A stretch of DNA of 64,000 nucleotides from Rhodococcus sp. HM1. GTDB lineage: Bacteria > Actinomycetota > Actinomycetes > Mycobacteriales > Mycobacteriaceae. The notes beneath the pieces were generated by a model. The model was not told the DNA's origin and made no database searches. It saw only the letters and a list, made by a program, of their open reading frames with translations. The stretch lies in contig NZ_JALPTB010000019.1 in NCBI RefSeq assembly GCF_023218075.1, positions 1 to 64,000 on the forward strand. The letters run 5' to 3'. Numbering within the stretch: the stretch's first letter is position 1; the number at the start of each line of letters is the position of its first letter. The position numbers and the translations under genes are program-made. This document shows positions 18,501-27,581 of this stretch, piece by piece.

Positions 18501-21113
18501 CTGGGAGTCGAAATCCTTTGCCGCCCGCACCAACTCACCGAACCGATGCGCCGATTCGACCACGGTCCGAAGTGGGATCACGTTGCTGCCGGTTCCGGAT
18601 TCGATCGGTGCTCCGATGACGACGTCGTCATCCTGCCCGAGTCGCGACAACAGCACCGCGAGCGCTGCGTGCACGAGAACGAACGTCGAGGCGCGCTCCT
18701 GCCGAGCGAGTACGAGGAGCGCACGATGAATCTCCGCCGGTACGTGGGCTGTGGTCGTGCCGAATGTCCGGGTCGAGCCGGACGCGGATGTGCGCTCGAC
18801 CTGCAGCGGCGCAGGGGTTTCGACACCGTCGAGCGCGCGTCGGCGTTCGGCCGAGGCCGCTGATGCCGCGTCCTCGGGCTCGACCGGGCGGAGCCGATGT
18901 TCGTGATCCCAGTAGCCGAACCTGCCCTGGCGGTACATCCGGCTGCCGGGAGGACCCGCGGGGTTCGCAACGAATGTCGCTGCCGTCCAGCCGGCCCGTC
19001 CTTCGAAGCCCCGGGTCCACGCCGACGCCACCAGATAGATCTCACCCATCGAGTCGAGCGGTACCGGCCTGAGCCGCGTGTCCAGCAGGATCGCCGAGAC
19101 GGGACTGTCCGGCAGACCGGACCACTCCACAGCATCGGACGGATCGAGGCGACCGAGAACCTCGTCGATCAGAGCCGGATCGCGGCGCACGTGCTGCCGC
19201 GCGCCGTCGTCGGGACTGTTCGCGACCTCGATGCTCCGGATCAGGTTGGAGGCGCCGAGCTGAGTGAGCACCAGACTTGCGGGGGCCCCGAACGGCGTGG
19301 ATACGTAGCCGACACAGGCCGCATGGTCGAAACGGACCGCGTGCCGACGCTCCGGGTCCGGCGGCGTGTCGGCATCGCGGGTTTCGTCCACGTCGATCCG
19401 GAGCACTCCGGCCGGGACGAGGAGCGGATCGGAGGCGATCGCGGCGACCACGCCGGCGTCCGCGAAGAAGAGGGCACGAACCGGTTCGGGAAGTTCCGGG
19501 TCGATCGGGACGAGGGTGGCGCCGCTGCGGATCACACCCCACGTCGCCGCGATCCGCTCGTTCGAGGGCGGCAGGACCACCGCGATCCGATCTTCCGCAC
19601 CGAACCCGCGCTCGACGAGGTTCGCGGCGATCTGCCGGGAACGTTCCTCGAGGTCGTACCCGTCGGCGGTGCGCGGTCGGTTCGTGCGGTCGTCGGTGTC
19701 GTAGTCGTCCAGCACGTCGATCAGGGTTTGTTCGACGCCCGCTGCCGGTGTGGCGATCCGGGAGACGACGGCGTGCTCGGCTGCGGTGAGAATTTGGTAG
19801 TCGCCGATCGCGACGGTCGGCCCGGCAGTGACGAATGTCTCCAAATATCGTAGGAAACGTTCGTGGTGGCGTTCCAGTTCGTCCGGTTCGTAACGCGCGG
19901 GATTTGCTTCGAAGTCGATTCGTAGTCTGTTCGGATGAATTCCGGGGTAGATCGAAACGGACAAATCTTCGACCGGTCCGGTGCTGAGGACGTTGTATTC
20001 GCCGGTCACTTCGCCGAGCACAATTTCCCGGTGGAAGAGCATGATATTGACGAGGGGTCCGAAACCGGCGCTGCCGGCGGTGAGTCCGGACATTTCGCGG
20101 TACATGTCTTCGTATCGGTACCGCTGGTGCCGCAGCGCCCCGGTGATCTCGGCCTGGATCGTCCGGACGAGGTCCTGCGGGGTGGCAGTGGGTTCGACGC
20201 GCATTCGTAGCGGCACCACGTTGGCGAGAGTTCCACCGGACCGCTTCGCGGCGGCCGTGGTGCGAACCGCGACAGGCAGGCCCAGCACGATGTCGCTCTG
20301 TCCGGTCATGCGGGCAAGGAACGCCGCGAACGCGGCGAGCACGATGGGCACGGCGGTGGTGCCCCAGTCCGCCGCTGCCGCGTCCATATACCTCAACAGG
20401 CCCGGGCTCATCTCGTGCCGCACGAGGCGGGACGGCATGCGCGGGGGTCCGGATCGGTCGGTCAGGCGCGCCGGCCGGGGCAGGTCCGCGACTCGCTCCG
20501 CCCAATAGGCCCGATCGTCCTCGAATCGGGCAGTGGTCCGGTACGCGTCCTCCATTGCGTACAGTTTCCGCAGGTCGACGGCTTTTGACGGCGGCGCCTC
20601 GGTGCCCTGTATCGCGTGCGTGTACAGCTCGGCCACTCGATTCATCAGCGTCATCGCGCCGTGGCCGTCGAGCACGAGGTGGTGGGCCACGCTCAGCCAG
20701 AAGTAGCGGTCTTCGGCGATGTGGAGCAGCTCGGTGGCGATCAGCCGATCCCGGTACAGATCGATCGGTCGGCTATACCGCTCGACCATGTAGTTCCGAG
20801 CCGCCTTTACCGGATCGTTGTCTTCCCGGAAGTCCCGATACCGAAGCGCGTCCTCGATGGTCGGATCCACGACCTGGTAAGGCTCGCCGTCCCGGTCGAG
20901 GATCAGCAGCCCGGGCGACAGCAACTCACGGGACGCCCGGTCCGCCGCAGCGACGAGCACATCGAATTTCAGAGGGCCGCGAACGTCCACGTACTGGGCA
21001 ATTGTGTACGGAACATCGGGAGAAATCTGCTGAGCGACGAAGAGTCCCCGCTGTGAGGGTGCCAGCGGAAACGGCGACAATGATGTTGATTCGCCGTCGC
21101 CCGACTTCGGCAC
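12501..21113 (-). CDS. NRPS: C-(A)-(C)-A-PCP-C-A-PCP-TE with a decayed first module
   Basis: This nonribosomal peptide synthetase has about 2870 residues. By nucleotide position the order is as follows. A condensation domain (HHLVLDG near 20680). A gapped, degenerate adenylation remnant (about 19790-18880). The C-terminal half of another condensation domain (about 18820-18190). A full A domain (about 18150-16700, [12 protein letters not shown] near 17720). PCP GGNSL (near 16620). C with HHIAGDG (near 16040). A full A domain (about 15000-13560). PCP GGTSL (near 13425). Thioesterase with GWSLGG (near 13030). Hand-aligned pockets are DALLAGAIVK and DVWDFILVSK; I cannot name their substrates with confidence. 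No epimerase or MbtH partner is seen. GTG at 21113 has GAAAAGGGG upstream; TTG at 21167 is a longer alternative. As read, it would join two amino acids and release them through the thioesterase. Confidence 0.9.
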   Translation of the reverse strand: MPKSGDGESTSLSPFPLAPSQRGLFVAQQISPDVPYTIAQYVDVRGPLKFDVLVAAADRASRELLSPGLLILDRDGEPYQVVDPTIEDALRYRDFREDNDPVKAARNYMVERYSRPIDLYRDRLIATELLHIAEDRYFWLSVAHHLVLDGHGAMTLMNRVAELYTHAIQGTEAPPSKAVDLRKLYAMEDAYRTTARFEDDRAYWAERVADLPRPARLTDRSGPPRMPSRLVRHEMSPGLLRYMDAAAADWGTTAVPIVLAAFAAFLARMTGQSDIVLGLPVAVRTTAAAKRSGGTLANVVPLRMRVEPTATPQDLVRTIQAEITGALRHQRYRYEDMYREMSGLTAGSAGFGPLVNIMLFHREIVLGEVTGEYNVLSTGPVEDLSVSIYPGIHPNRLRIDFEANPARYEPDELERHHERFLRYLETFVTAGPTVAIGDYQILTAAEHAVVSRIATPAAGVEQTLIDVLDDYDTDDRTNRPRTADGYDLEERSRQIAANLVERGFGAEDRIAVVLPPSNERIAATWGVIRSGATLVPIDPELPEPVRALFFADAGVVAAIASDPLLVPAGVLRIDVDETRDADTPPDPERRHAVRFDHAACVGYVSTPFGAPASLVLTQLGASNLIRSIEVANSPDDGARQHVRRDPALIDEVLGRLDPSDAVEWSGLPDSPVSAILLDTRLRPVPLDSMGEIYLVASAWTRGFEGRAGWTAATFVANPAGPPGSRMYRQGRFGYWDHEHRLRPVEPEDAASAASAERRRALDGVETPAPLQVERTSASGSTRTFGTTTAHVPAEIHRALLVLARQERASTFVLVHAALAVLLSRLGQDDDVVIGAPIESGTGSNVIPLRTVVESAHRFGELVRAAKDFDSQAFRAPDVPYDKLADLLGGRHLQVGLISGIGDESPSADLDLIVAFREMSSGAEAAGIDIEIRFVRELFGESLAASIARQLGGILESVAVNPTIEVRDIPLESGAPLEGDAPDAPRTLARILAETAARHPERPAVADTHATLTYRELDERSNRLAQELVAAGVTRGDVVALMMPRSVGLVTAIWAVAKTGAAYLPLDTNQPNHRVDEEIRGAGAGVAICENSPPAGVGSWVHWVTVDSLGGSAEPVNAQISVDDAAYVIYTSGSTGKPKGVVVTHRGLGPLATWAVNAYRVTPNSRVLQSYNPAFDAAQLEMLLAFASGACLVVAPHDTFAGEDLQRFLIDQRVSHFLSTPAVLASLDPARSDGLRVVAVGGEALPSDLAAQWASHPEVPDRSMINAYGPTESTIVATAEEVGEQVTIGSPIPGTTALVLDNRLRSVPLGGIGELYLAGEGLARGYLGAQRLTAERFVANPVAPGRMYRTGDLVYRRPDGRLDFIARIDHQVKLRGLRIELGEIEAVLHSLDDVAAAAVAVRSGQLVGYVVPNGDVSSSTLRAEMSDVLPGYMVPTQFVVMEALPLNASGKLDRKALPEPVFEAQAFRAPVTSVQQAVASVFSEVLGVERVGLDDDFFALGGNSLSATQVVARLGAALDASVPVRVLFEASSVEGLAARASEHVGSGGRVALVARERPEHVPLSYAQQRMWFLNRLDPGSAVNNIPLALRLTGALDVAALAAAVGDVLARHESLRTVYPELDGVGWQQVLRVEDVPVDLVPVDVASADVVPAVSEVISAGFDVAVEVPVRARLFRISDAVDEFVLAFVVHHIAGDGVSMGPLARDVMVAYESRCRGEAPGWVPLEVQYADFALWQREVLGSEDDPESVISRQLGYWTRQLAGLPEQLDLPADRVRPQVASHRGANLTVEVPADLHEALAVLSGEHDATVFMVMHAALAVLLARLSGTGDLAVGTPVAGRGERALDDIVGMFVNTLVLRTQVDPGQSFAELLGQTRSVDVAAFGHADVPFERLVEVLNPVRSQARHPLFQVALFFQNFAPTAFELPGLTIGAVEPNFSVAKFDLQLTVAERPGIDTEFGGMTVDFAYATDLFDDSTIAGFAQRYLRVLRAFVADTTMSIGDVVLLDDAERDRLVVEVNDTDHRVEDELLLQRYRQQVALTPDAVAVSFEGDRLTYAEFDSRVSALARHLISIGVGPESRVALAIRRSLDLVVAIYAVLEAGGAYVPVDPDHPLERTGYVLDSARPVAVLSTSRDGFAGGGAAPVVFVDKVDLSSCSDRPVTDADRVSPLRPENTAYVIYTSGSTGRPKGVAVPHRAIANQMAWMRDRYAPTASDVYLQKTATTFDVSLWGFFMPLQVGAHLVVATPDGHRDPGYVARTVARERVTLTDFVPSMLTVFAEQAASEDLITLRDVFVIGEALPPETVRAWTRLSSAPLHNLYGPTEAAVSITYRRVVAGDAMGRTVPIGLPQWNSRVVVLDARLRPVPVGVAGELYLAGVQLARGYHGRVDLTAERFVADPFGSGGRMYRTGDLVRWSASGELEYLGRTDFQVKFRGQRIELGEIESALLGVAGVTQAVAVVRGGDLGEHLVGYVVPAAGMDLDAVGVRDAVRGVLPSYMVPSQVVLLEALPLNASGKLDRKALPEPVFEAREFRAPVSPVEQVVAAVFAEVLGAERVGLDDDFFTLGGTSLVATKVVSRLRAEFDAPVPLQWLFQESTVEGLARLVDQGAVAGTGNALDPVITLRSQGPGTPLFCVHPIVGLSWCYSGLAQHLDTEIHGLQSPGIAEPDFAPASLDDLAERYVDELRRVQPHGPYRLLGWSLGGVIAHAMAVRLQAAGESVELLAMLDSFAGGGSSERAEVSLSDVLAGFGFADGAPQDIPGLVTTVAELTGSPVERAEQLVRRLLASAEHNLTLQKHHRPGVFDGDILYFTAGADGRQGVTGWTDTTTGEVHDHVLPVTHWEMTSPEALATVGPVVRRALDALSERVCTSSGL
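18190..19790 (-). other. Decayed NRPS module remnant inside the synthetase
   Basis: Between the first C domain and the first intact A domain the frame stays open but the module is broken. The ATP-binding A3 loop is replaced by [16 protein letters not shown]. The whole A4-A5 core (the FDx, GGE and YGPTE region) is missing, so an A3-like stretch runs into an A6-like [14 protein letters not shown]. No PCP serine motif follows. The sequence then enters a condensation domain past its midpoint, without an HHxxxDG. Two in-frame deletions would explain this. Confidence 0.75.
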
Positions 21114-21173
21114 GCCCGACCCCTTTTCGACACTCGGTGATCCCCGTACGCCACTGCGTACGTACAAAGACTT

Positions 21174-21179
21174 ATCCTA
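21174..21179 (-). promoter_or_regulatory. Possible -10 box of the NRPS gene
   Basis: On the minus strand this reads TAGGAT. It would start transcription near 21167, that is, at or just before the TTG codon there. That favours the downstream GTG (21113) with its ribosome site as the true start. No clear -35 was found. Confidence 0.4.
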
Positions 21180-21291
21180 GCGGGGAAAGAATCGTTACCT
21201 TTCGTATACATGACTGCACCCAGAGAGCGGTCGCATGTGTTCGACATCCGGTTACCGATCGGCGGAGACGGAAGCCTAGGAGTTGCATTTC

Positions 21292-23100
21292 ATGGATGAT
21301 CGGCCCAGCACTGAGCCGACCGGCGCAGGCGCCCTCCGGGAGGGAAGGAACCTGCGACGCCCACTGCTCGTGGCCGGCGGTGTTGTCGGGGCTGCAGTGA
21401 TCCTGTGGTTCGGCTTCTCCACCTGGAGGGTGTACGACGGCCTGCAGGACGCGAAGGCCAGCGCCGAGTCTGCCATCGACGCCGCACTCGGCGGGGACAT
21501 GAGTGCCGCCGGCGACGCTGTTGACGCCGCAGAGTCGTCGGCAGCGAGCGCAGTCGACTCCTCCGAATCGGTTCCCTGGCGAGTCCTCCGCCTCATCCCT
21601 CGCGCCGGCGCGCCGTTCGAGACGGTGCACCAGATCGCGAAGGTGACCCAGGGGCTCACCGCAAATGTCGCAAGACCGACTGTCGAGGCCGACAGCGCAT
21701 TCTCCCTCGACACGCTGGTCGCCCCCGGCGGTCGTATCGACGTCGCCCTGCTGCGCGACGCGGAGCCGATCCTCGCCGACGCGGCGATCGCGACGCGCCC
21801 GCTCGCCGAGCAGGCGGCACGGATCCCCGAGGCCGGCTTGGCACCGGTCGACAACGCCCGGGTCCAGGTTCGGGATCTGACCGCCCGACTCGCCGATGCG
21901 CTCGACGAAGGTGCCGACGTCGCCCAGGTTCTGCCTGCGATGCTCGGAGCCGACGGACCCCGCAACTACTTCATGGCCTTCCAGACGCCCGCCGAAGCAC
22001 GCGGTACCGGCGGCCTGGTCGGCGGCTTCGGCGTCGTCAAGGCCGAGAACGGCGTGGTCGGGATCGACACCCTCGCATCGAACAACGACGTCCCCTACTG
22101 GGAGAGCTTCGAACCCCTGGATCTCGGTCCCGATTTCGCGGCCACGTACGCGTTCTCCGACTCCGTCACCACCGACATCCGCAACAGCAACTTCAGCTCC
22201 CACTTCCCGTACACCGGCCGGATCTGGCAATCCCTGTGGGAACAGCAGTCCGGTCAGCGCGTCGACGGTGCCATCGCCACCGATCCGATCGCCTTGAGCT
22301 ACGTCCTCGAAGCGATCGGGCCCGTCACGCTGCCCAACGGGGACGTGATCGATGCCGGCAACATCGTCGACGTCACGCTCTCTTCCAACTACCTGCGCTT
22401 CGCCGACGACAACAACGCCCGCAAGCAGTACCTCCAGGACATCGCCGCCGCGGTCGTCGCGAAGATGACCGGTTCCATCGAGTCGCCCAAAGCGCTGATG
22501 GACGCGCTGTCGCGGGCGGTGAGCGAGAACCGCATCGCGGTGTGGAGCGACCATCCCGAGGAGCAGGAGGTTCTCGCCGACAGCGCCATCGGCCACACGG
22601 TTGCGGACACCCCGGCGCCCTACGCCGAAGTCGTGATCAACAACCACGCCGGCAACAAGATGGACTACTACCTGCGCCGCGAGATCGAGTACCGGGCGGA
22701 GACCTGCACGGGTGACACCCGCAAGTCGACCGTCACGGTCCGTCTGCACAACGACGCGCCCGAAGAAGTGGTCGGCTATCCGCGCTACGTCGCCGGGATC
22801 ATGGAGACCCGAACCGAGAAGGTCCCCATGGGATCCAACCTCCCGATGGTCAGCCTGGTCGCCACACAAGGTGCCCGGCTCGACAAGGTCACCGTCGACG
22901 GCAATTCGGCGTTCCCGCTCCGCGGAACCGAAGTGGGGCATCCGGTTTTCCATATCCGCACAGCCGTCCCTCGGGGCGAGACCGTGGAGGTCGTGTTCGA
23001 AATGACCGAGCCGAGCGCACCCGGCGTCGCGCAGACGCCGATACAGCCTCTGGTCGACACCCCGGCCGTGACCGTCGACGTCCCGGTGTGCAATGCGTGA
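21292..23100 (+). CDS. DUF4012 membrane-anchored envelope protein
   Basis: The 602-residue protein has a short cytoplasmic N-terminus, one transmembrane helix (about 23-45, PLLVAGGVVGAAVILWFGFS) and a large extracytoplasmic region. That region carries the DUF4012 pattern (GPRNYFMAFQTPAEARGTGG, SHFPYTGRIWQSLW, DGAIATDPIALSYVLEAIGP). DUF4012 genes commonly sit in actinobacterial polysaccharide clusters; the activity is unknown. ATG 21292 is preceded by AGGAG 9 bp upstream and is preferred over TTG 21283. The gene is divergent from the NRPS and overlaps the next glycosyltransferase by 8 bp, so it leads an operon. A role in anchoring, transfer or assembly of the polysaccharide outside the membrane is inferred. 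Confidence 0.85.
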   Translation: MDDRPSTEPTGAGALREGRNLRRPLLVAGGVVGAAVILWFGFSTWRVYDGLQDAKASAESAIDAALGGDMSAAGDAVDAAESSAASAVDSSESVPWRVLRLIPRAGAPFETVHQIAKVTQGLTANVARPTVEADSAFSLDTLVAPGGRIDVALLRDAEPILADAAIATRPLAEQAARIPEAGLAPVDNARVQVRDLTARLADALDEGADVAQVLPAMLGADGPRNYFMAFQTPAEARGTGGLVGGFGVVKAENGVVGIDTLASNNDVPYWESFEPLDLGPDFAATYAFSDSVTTDIRNSNFSSHFPYTGRIWQSLWEQQSGQRVDGAIATDPIALSYVLEAIGPVTLPNGDVIDAGNIVDVTLSSNYLRFADDNNARKQYLQDIAAAVVAKMTGSIESPKALMDALSRAVSENRIAVWSDHPEEQEVLADSAIGHTVADTPAPYAEVVINNHAGNKMDYYLRREIEYRAETCTGDTRKSTVTVRLHNDAPEEVVGYPRYVAGIMETRTEKVPMGSNLPMVSLVATQGARLDKVTVDGNSAFPLRGTEVGHPVFHIRTAVPRGETVEVVFEMTEPSAPGVAQTPIQPLVDTPAVTVDVPVCNA

Positions 23101-24247
23101 CCACTTGATGACCGAAGAAGGACGTTCGGTCGCAATCCTCGGCACGCGCGGCTATCCCAGCTACTACGGGGGTTTCGAGACCCTCGTGCGCAAGCTCTCC
23201 CCGTATCTTGTGGATCGCGGATGGGACGTGACCGTCTACGGGCGCAACGGCACCACCGTGGTCGACGATCCCGGTCGCGATCGGCGCGTCAAGACGGTCA
23301 CGACCGCCGGCGTCGAGTCCAAGGCACTGAGCACCCTGTCCTACGGGTTGACCTCGGCCGCTCATGCCACGCGGCGACGACCGGACGTCGCACTGATCAT
23401 GAACGTGGCCAACGGTTATTGGCTGCCGCTGCTCAAGGCTCGCGGGATTCCCACCGTCCTCAACGTCGACGGCATCGAATGGGAACGTGACAAGTGGAGC
23501 ACCTCGGCCAAGACGGTGTTCAAGGGCGGTGCTCATCTCACCGCTCGGTTCGCCGACTGTCTGATCTACGACTCGCACGAGATCGCCCGCCGCTGGCAGC
23601 GTGAATGGAAGCGGGACGGAATCTTCATCCCCTACGGCGGCGCCGTTCCCCCGCAACTCGCACCCGTGGACGGACTGCCGTCACGGTCTTACGCCCTCAT
23701 GGTCGCCCGCTTCGTGCCCGAAAATTCGGTGCGCGAATTCTTCGCTGCGGCAGAGAAACTCAGTCGCGATTGGGATGTCGTGATCGTCGGATCGTCAGGG
23801 TACGGCGACGAACTCGACGCCGAGGCGGATCGGCTGTCCCGTTCCTCGGACCGCATCCACTGGCTCGGGCACGTCAGCGACGACGACAAGCTGTTCGCCT
23901 TGTGGCAGCACGCCGGCGTCTACTTCCACGGACACAGCGTGGGCGGCACCAACCCGGCCCTGGTGCAGGCAATGGCGTGCGGCGCGCCGATCGTGGCGCG
24001 CGACACGGTGTTCAACCGGGAGGTTCTCGCCGACTCCGCCCGCTTCGTTCGACCGGACGGCGACGCCATCGCAACGGAACTCGCAGCGGTCCTGTCGGAT
24101 CCCGAGCTCCAGTCGGACCTCGGTCGGCGCAGTCGCGAACGTCAGGCGAGCCACTACACCTGGGACGGTGTGTGCGCGGCGTACGAGAAGGCGATGATCT
24201 CGCAGATCGACGCGCGAGCAGCAACCGGCCGAAATGCCCACCTCTGA
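23093..24247 (+). CDS. GT-B glycosyltransferase (DUF1972/GT4 type)
   Basis: The 384-residue cytoplasmic glycosyltransferase has an N-terminal DUF1972-like start (VAILGTRGYPSYYGGFETLV). Next come a central NVDGIEWERDKW element typical of rhamnosyl/GT4 transferases of exopolysaccharide clusters, and a C-terminal nucleotide-sugar domain (YFHGHSVGGTNPALVQAMACGAPIV). It overlaps the DUF4012 stop by 8 bp (ATG at 23093; a second ATG at 23108 is possible), which indicates coupling. Donor and acceptor sugars cannot be told from sequence. The next gene, a mycolyltransferase, follows after 16 bp. Confidence 0.87.
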   Translation: MRDHLMTEEGRSVAILGTRGYPSYYGGFETLVRKLSPYLVDRGWDVTVYGRNGTTVVDDPGRDRRVKTVTTAGVESKALSTLSYGLTSAAHATRRRPDVALIMNVANGYWLPLLKARGIPTVLNVDGIEWERDKWSTSAKTVFKGGAHLTARFADCLIYDSHEIARRWQREWKRDGIFIPYGGAVPPQLAPVDGLPSRSYALMVARFVPENSVREFFAAAEKLSRDWDVVIVGSSGYGDELDAEADRLSRSSDRIHWLGHVSDDDKLFALWQHAGVYFHGHSVGGTNPALVQAMACGAPIVARDTVFNREVLADSARFVRPDGDAIATELAAVLSDPELQSDLGRRSRERQASHYTWDGVCAAYEKAMISQIDARAATGRNAHL

Positions 24248-24263
24248 GAACGATGGACGAAGA

Positions 24264-25298
24264 ATGAATCGACGAACCCTGTCACCCAAGGTCCGCGCGG
24301 CCACACTGTCCTCGCTGCTCACCGTCGGCGTCGCACTCGCCAGCCACACCGCGGCAGTGGCGGATCCCGTCGGCGAGACCGGAACCGACGTGGCCTCCTC
24401 GACCTCCGCCGACGATTCGAGACTCGAATCGGTCACCGACATCGACGACCGCCACCTCGTCCTCGAGGTCTACTCGGCGTCGATGCAGCGTGTGGTCCCG
24501 GTGCACGTGCAACGGCCCGCGGACACCAGCGTCGCCCGTCCGACGCTCTACTTCCTGGACGGCGCCACCCGCAGCGAGAAGACCGACGTCGAGGAGTTCC
24601 TCGCCGACGAGAACGTCAACGTCGTCTACCCCATCGGCGGCGAGAACGCCTACTGGACGGACTGGAAGAATCCCGATCCCAATCTCGGGGTGAACAAGTG
24701 GCGCACGTTCATGACGGAGGAGCTTCCCCCGATCGTCGATACGGCCTTGGGCACCAACGGGATCAACGCGGTCGCCGGCATGTCGCGTGTGGGCACGGCC
24801 GCGCTGCAGCTCGCGATCGCGAAGCCGGGACTCTACAAGGGTGTCGCCCTCTACAGCGGCTGCGCCAACATCAGCGACCCGCTCGGCTACGCGATCGTGA
24901 CCCTGTCGATGGACGAGTACGGCCAGGGCGATCCCGCCAATATGTACGGTCCCGCAAACGATCCGGAATGGGCGGCAAACGATCCGTATGTGAACGCCGA
25001 AAAACTCCGGGGCACAGAGCTGTTCATCTCCACGGGCAACGGGCTCCCCGGCAGGTACGAAACCCTCGACGGTCCCCACATCGACGGCAGCGCAGCGACG
25101 TTGTTCCGTCAGGTCTACGCGGGTGGTTCGATCGAGGCGGTCACCAACTACTGCACGCACCGTCTCGCAGATCGTCTGACCGAACTGGATATCCCGGCGA
25201 CCTACAGCTTCCGCAACAGCGGAACCCATTCGTGGGGTTACTGGAACGACGACTTCCACGATTCGTGGCCTGTGTTGGCGCGATCGCTCGGCCTCTAG
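24264..25298 (+). CDS. Secreted mycolyltransferase, antigen-85 type
   Basis: The 344-residue alpha/beta-hydrolase has a signal peptide (cleavage near AAVA-DP, about residue 34) and a PTLYFLDGATRSEKTDVEEF opening typical of corynebacterial/rhodococcal mycolyltransferases. The nucleophile Ser lies in AGMSRVG (about 174), and His in GTHSWGYW (about 321). Enzymes of this family move mycolic acids between trehalose mycolates and to arabinogalactan or proteins outside the membrane. The start at 24264 gives a normal signal peptide; an ATG at 24234 would add ten residues and overlap the previous gene. It lies in the plus-strand polysaccharide operon. The nucleophile-elbow residues differ from the GLSMAA of its paralogue at 38343-39401. 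Confidence 0.85.
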   Translation: MNRRTLSPKVRAATLSSLLTVGVALASHTAAVADPVGETGTDVASSTSADDSRLESVTDIDDRHLVLEVYSASMQRVVPVHVQRPADTSVARPTLYFLDGATRSEKTDVEEFLADENVNVVYPIGGENAYWTDWKNPDPNLGVNKWRTFMTEELPPIVDTALGTNGINAVAGMSRVGTAALQLAIAKPGLYKGVALYSGCANISDPLGYAIVTLSMDEYGQGDPANMYGPANDPEWAANDPYVNAEKLRGTELFISTGNGLPGRYETLDGPHIDGSAATLFRQVYAGGSIEAVTNYCTHRLADRLTELDIPATYSFRNSGTHSWGYWNDDFHDSWPVLARSLGL

Positions 25299-25365
25299 CA
25301 GATGTCCGGGCACACCTGGGCAGAGATCGGGTTAGCCACGAATCCGTCGCTTCATACGGGTGGGC

Positions 25366-25371
25366 TACCGT
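25366..25371 (+). promoter_or_regulatory. Possible -10 box for a leaderless glycosyltransferase mRNA
   Basis: TACCGT ends 6 bp before the ATG at 25378, the spacing expected if transcription starts at the first base of the start codon. No ribosome site is visible before that ATG, which supports a leaderless message. There is no clear -35. Confidence 0.3.
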
Positions 25372-25377
25372 ACCCGC

Positions 25378-27405
25378 ATGAGCCGGTCTTCTGTACATAG
25401 GCTGTCAGGTGATGCCCGTCGTCACGTCATCACCGCGAGCGCCCGGCTGAGCCGACCTTTCCGCAGGTTTGGTCTTCTTAGTCCCGTCCTGGGATCCTGG
25501 GATATTGCGGGGCCCGAAATATCCCTCCGACCTAGGAGATTCACTGTTCACGGGTGGGCCGCCACCGTGCGGGGCACCGGCGATGTTGTTGTCGAGGTCC
25601 AGCTCGACGGACGACCCATCGGTCAGGCTACTCCGACGCTCGACCGGCCGGATGTCTTCGCAGTCTTCCAAGAATTCCTACATAGCGGATGGTCCATCGC
25701 ACTCACCGTCGAACCGTCATGGTCAGGCAAGATCCTCGAAGTCGTAGCATTCGACGACGGGCACAAGAAATCGTTGGGACAGCGAACTCTTCGAGTGACC
25801 CGAACCGGATCGACCAAGCACGGCACGACCATGGGAGGGCTCGACCATCCTCGACACGGCGATACCGTCACGGGCAATGTCCTTCACGTCACCGGGTGGG
25901 CCATCGTGGACGGCGAGGCCGCAGACACCGTCGAATTGATTCTGGACGACGAACCACCGAGCCGGTTGCGCCGGGGAGAACCGCGACCCGATATTCTTGC
26001 CGCCGAACAGACTGGCCTGACATTCGACATCGGCGCCGGCTACTCCGGAGTCGTACCGATCCGAGGACGAGCGTTGCCCCCCGCACTGCCCCTTCGGATT
26101 CGCGCAACCGGCTCGAGTGGCAACGTCTGGATGTCCGGGCCGATAACAGTAGGAATCGAAGAATCGGCTCCTCTGCAGAGCCTTCCCGAACCTACCCTGG
26201 CGCGTCGAGTTCCACCGCGTTCCCCCATCGACTCGCGCCCCCGAATCGCTGTGTTTGTGCACTCTCTGGATCTCGGAGGGGGTGAACTGTACATCCAGGA
26301 ACTACTCCTCCGGCTGGCCACCAACGCCACCATGGAGTTCCTCGTAATATCACCCCGAGACGGGGTGCTTCGCGCCGAGCTCGAATCAGCCGGTATCCCA
26401 GTCCATCTCGGATCACCGATGCCGCTCGAACCGAAATTGTACGTCGATCGGGTCACCGAACTCTGCAGTATACTGGCGACATGGCGGTGTGACGCCGTGC
26501 TGGCGAACACGCTGGCGACATTCATAGGAGTCGACGCCGCACTATCGTGCCGAATACCTGTCGTTTGGGCAATCCACGAGTCGTTCGACATCGACGTCTT
26601 CAACGAAGCCTATTGGGGTCGCCAGCTCCCCACGGAGATCGGTGATCGAGCACGCAGCGCGCTCAGGGGGGCGGATCTCAATGTCTTCGTCGCGGATGCG
26701 ACGCGCAAGATGTTCGAGGAAGCGGAACCAACCGCCCGAACCAGAACGGTCCGGTACGGCATCGACCTCGAGGCAATCGCGACGTATCAAGACACGCACG
26801 ACCGCGAGGAGCTCCGCAGCGAACTGGGTTTCACTGATTCCGATCGAATCCTGCTGTGCATGGGAATCGTTCAGGAGCGAAAGTCCCAGTTTGCACTGTT
26901 GCACGCCTTCGCATCGATCCTCGACAAGAGCCCACACTCCAAGCTGATCATCGTTGGCTTCCAGCCAACGCCTTACGGTCTCGCCGTGCGGAAGGCAATC
27001 GACGACTTGAACCTTGGACACGCAGTACGGTTGGTCGATGTGGACCCTGACACCTACAAATGGTTCATGATTTCCGACATCCTTGTGAGCGCGTCGGACA
27101 CCGAATCGCTACCTCGATCCATCCTCGAGGCGATGGCCTTCGGTCTCCCCGTACTTGCCGCGGATGTGTTCGGGGTCTCCGAGGTCGTGGAGGACGGCAC
27201 CAACGGCTGGTTGTTCGAAGCCCGAAATGGAGCGGCGGTTTCAGCCGCCATCGCGCGCGCCGCCACGTCCTCGGAAACCGACCTCTTCGCGATGTCACAG
27301 CGCAATCGGTACGCTGCCTTGTCCTTCGATGGATCGAACTACGCGCGCGAGTACGAAGCCCTCCTCAAGGATCTCATCGACAAGCGCGATCCAAGAAGAG
27401 ATTAA
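25378..27405 (+). CDS. Large GT4 glycosyltransferase with N-terminal beta domain
   Basis: The 675-residue protein has an N-terminal region of about 240 residues with two beta-rich segments containing similar VHGWAA and VTGWAI motifs, perhaps an internal duplication. A GT-B catalytic part then starts at PRIAVFVHSLDLGGGELYIQ and ends with the GT4 donor-site signature (ESLPRSILEAMAFGLPVLAA). The start is ATG 25378 (GTG 25360 is possible). Base composition falls here relative to the upstream genes. Its last 18 codons lie in the left copy of the 230-bp duplication made by the insertion sequence. Before that insertion it overlapped the convergent acyltransferase by 4 bp. Sugar specificity is unknown. 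Confidence 0.82.
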   Translation: MSRSSVHRLSGDARRHVITASARLSRPFRRFGLLSPVLGSWDIAGPEISLRPRRFTVHGWAATVRGTGDVVVEVQLDGRPIGQATPTLDRPDVFAVFQEFLHSGWSIALTVEPSWSGKILEVVAFDDGHKKSLGQRTLRVTRTGSTKHGTTMGGLDHPRHGDTVTGNVLHVTGWAIVDGEAADTVELILDDEPPSRLRRGEPRPDILAAEQTGLTFDIGAGYSGVVPIRGRALPPALPLRIRATGSSGNVWMSGPITVGIEESAPLQSLPEPTLARRVPPRSPIDSRPRIAVFVHSLDLGGGELYIQELLLRLATNATMEFLVISPRDGVLRAELESAGIPVHLGSPMPLEPKLYVDRVTELCSILATWRCDAVLANTLATFIGVDAALSCRIPVVWAIHESFDIDVFNEAYWGRQLPTEIGDRARSALRGADLNVFVADATRKMFEEAEPTARTRTVRYGIDLEAIATYQDTHDREELRSELGFTDSDRILLCMGIVQERKSQFALLHAFASILDKSPHSKLIIVGFQPTPYGLAVRKAIDDLNLGHAVRLVDVDPDTYKWFMISDILVSASDTESLPRSILEAMAFGLPVLAADVFGVSEVVEDGTNGWLFEARNGAAVSAAIARAATSSETDLFAMSQRNRYAALSFDGSNYAREYEALLKDLIDKRDPRRD

Positions 27406-27581
27406 CCATGTCTGAGGACGCGGCCGGCCCTCTCCAAGCGTCCCAGAGCCGAACGGGTCTTACGAGCAATACGACCGAGGCCCCGAGCCTGCTGAAAATA
27501 TGGAGCACCCGTTGACGGATCCACCTGATCCGATTCTGTATGACCAGGCCACGGAACGAGATCGAAACGCCAAGTCACCCC
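27352..27581. repeat. 230-bp target duplication, left copy
   Basis: This copy is identical over its whole length to 29341-29570, 1989 bp to the right. It contains the last 54 bp of the glycosyltransferase and a duplicate of the final 180 bp of the acyltransferase. The left edge is uncertain by one base because a G is shared with the element end. Confidence 0.95.
27402..27581 (-). pseudogene. Duplicated 3' fragment of the acyltransferase gene
   Basis: This minus-strand segment holds the last 59 codons and stop of the acyltransferase found intact at 29391-30140. It arose when the insertion sequence duplicated its target. It has no start and is cut from the rest of the gene by the element, so it is a remnant. 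Confidence 0.85.

Noticed and set aside
13152-18863. 1903-codon open frame antisense to the NRPS
   Set aside because: It is a codon-bias shadow: Arg/His/Pro-rich with no domain pattern, opposite clear A, PCP and C motifs.
12501-21113. Siderophore synthetase
   Set aside because: No hydroxylase, formyltransferase, aryl-acid or iron-uptake gene lies nearby. The Asp at pocket position 278 of the last A domain might suit a basic residue, but that alone is not enough.
27408-27515. 35-codon ORF inside the duplicated repeat (also 29397-29504)
   Set aside because: It has no ribosome site and lies opposite the acyltransferase C-terminus; its duplication is only a by-product of the IS.
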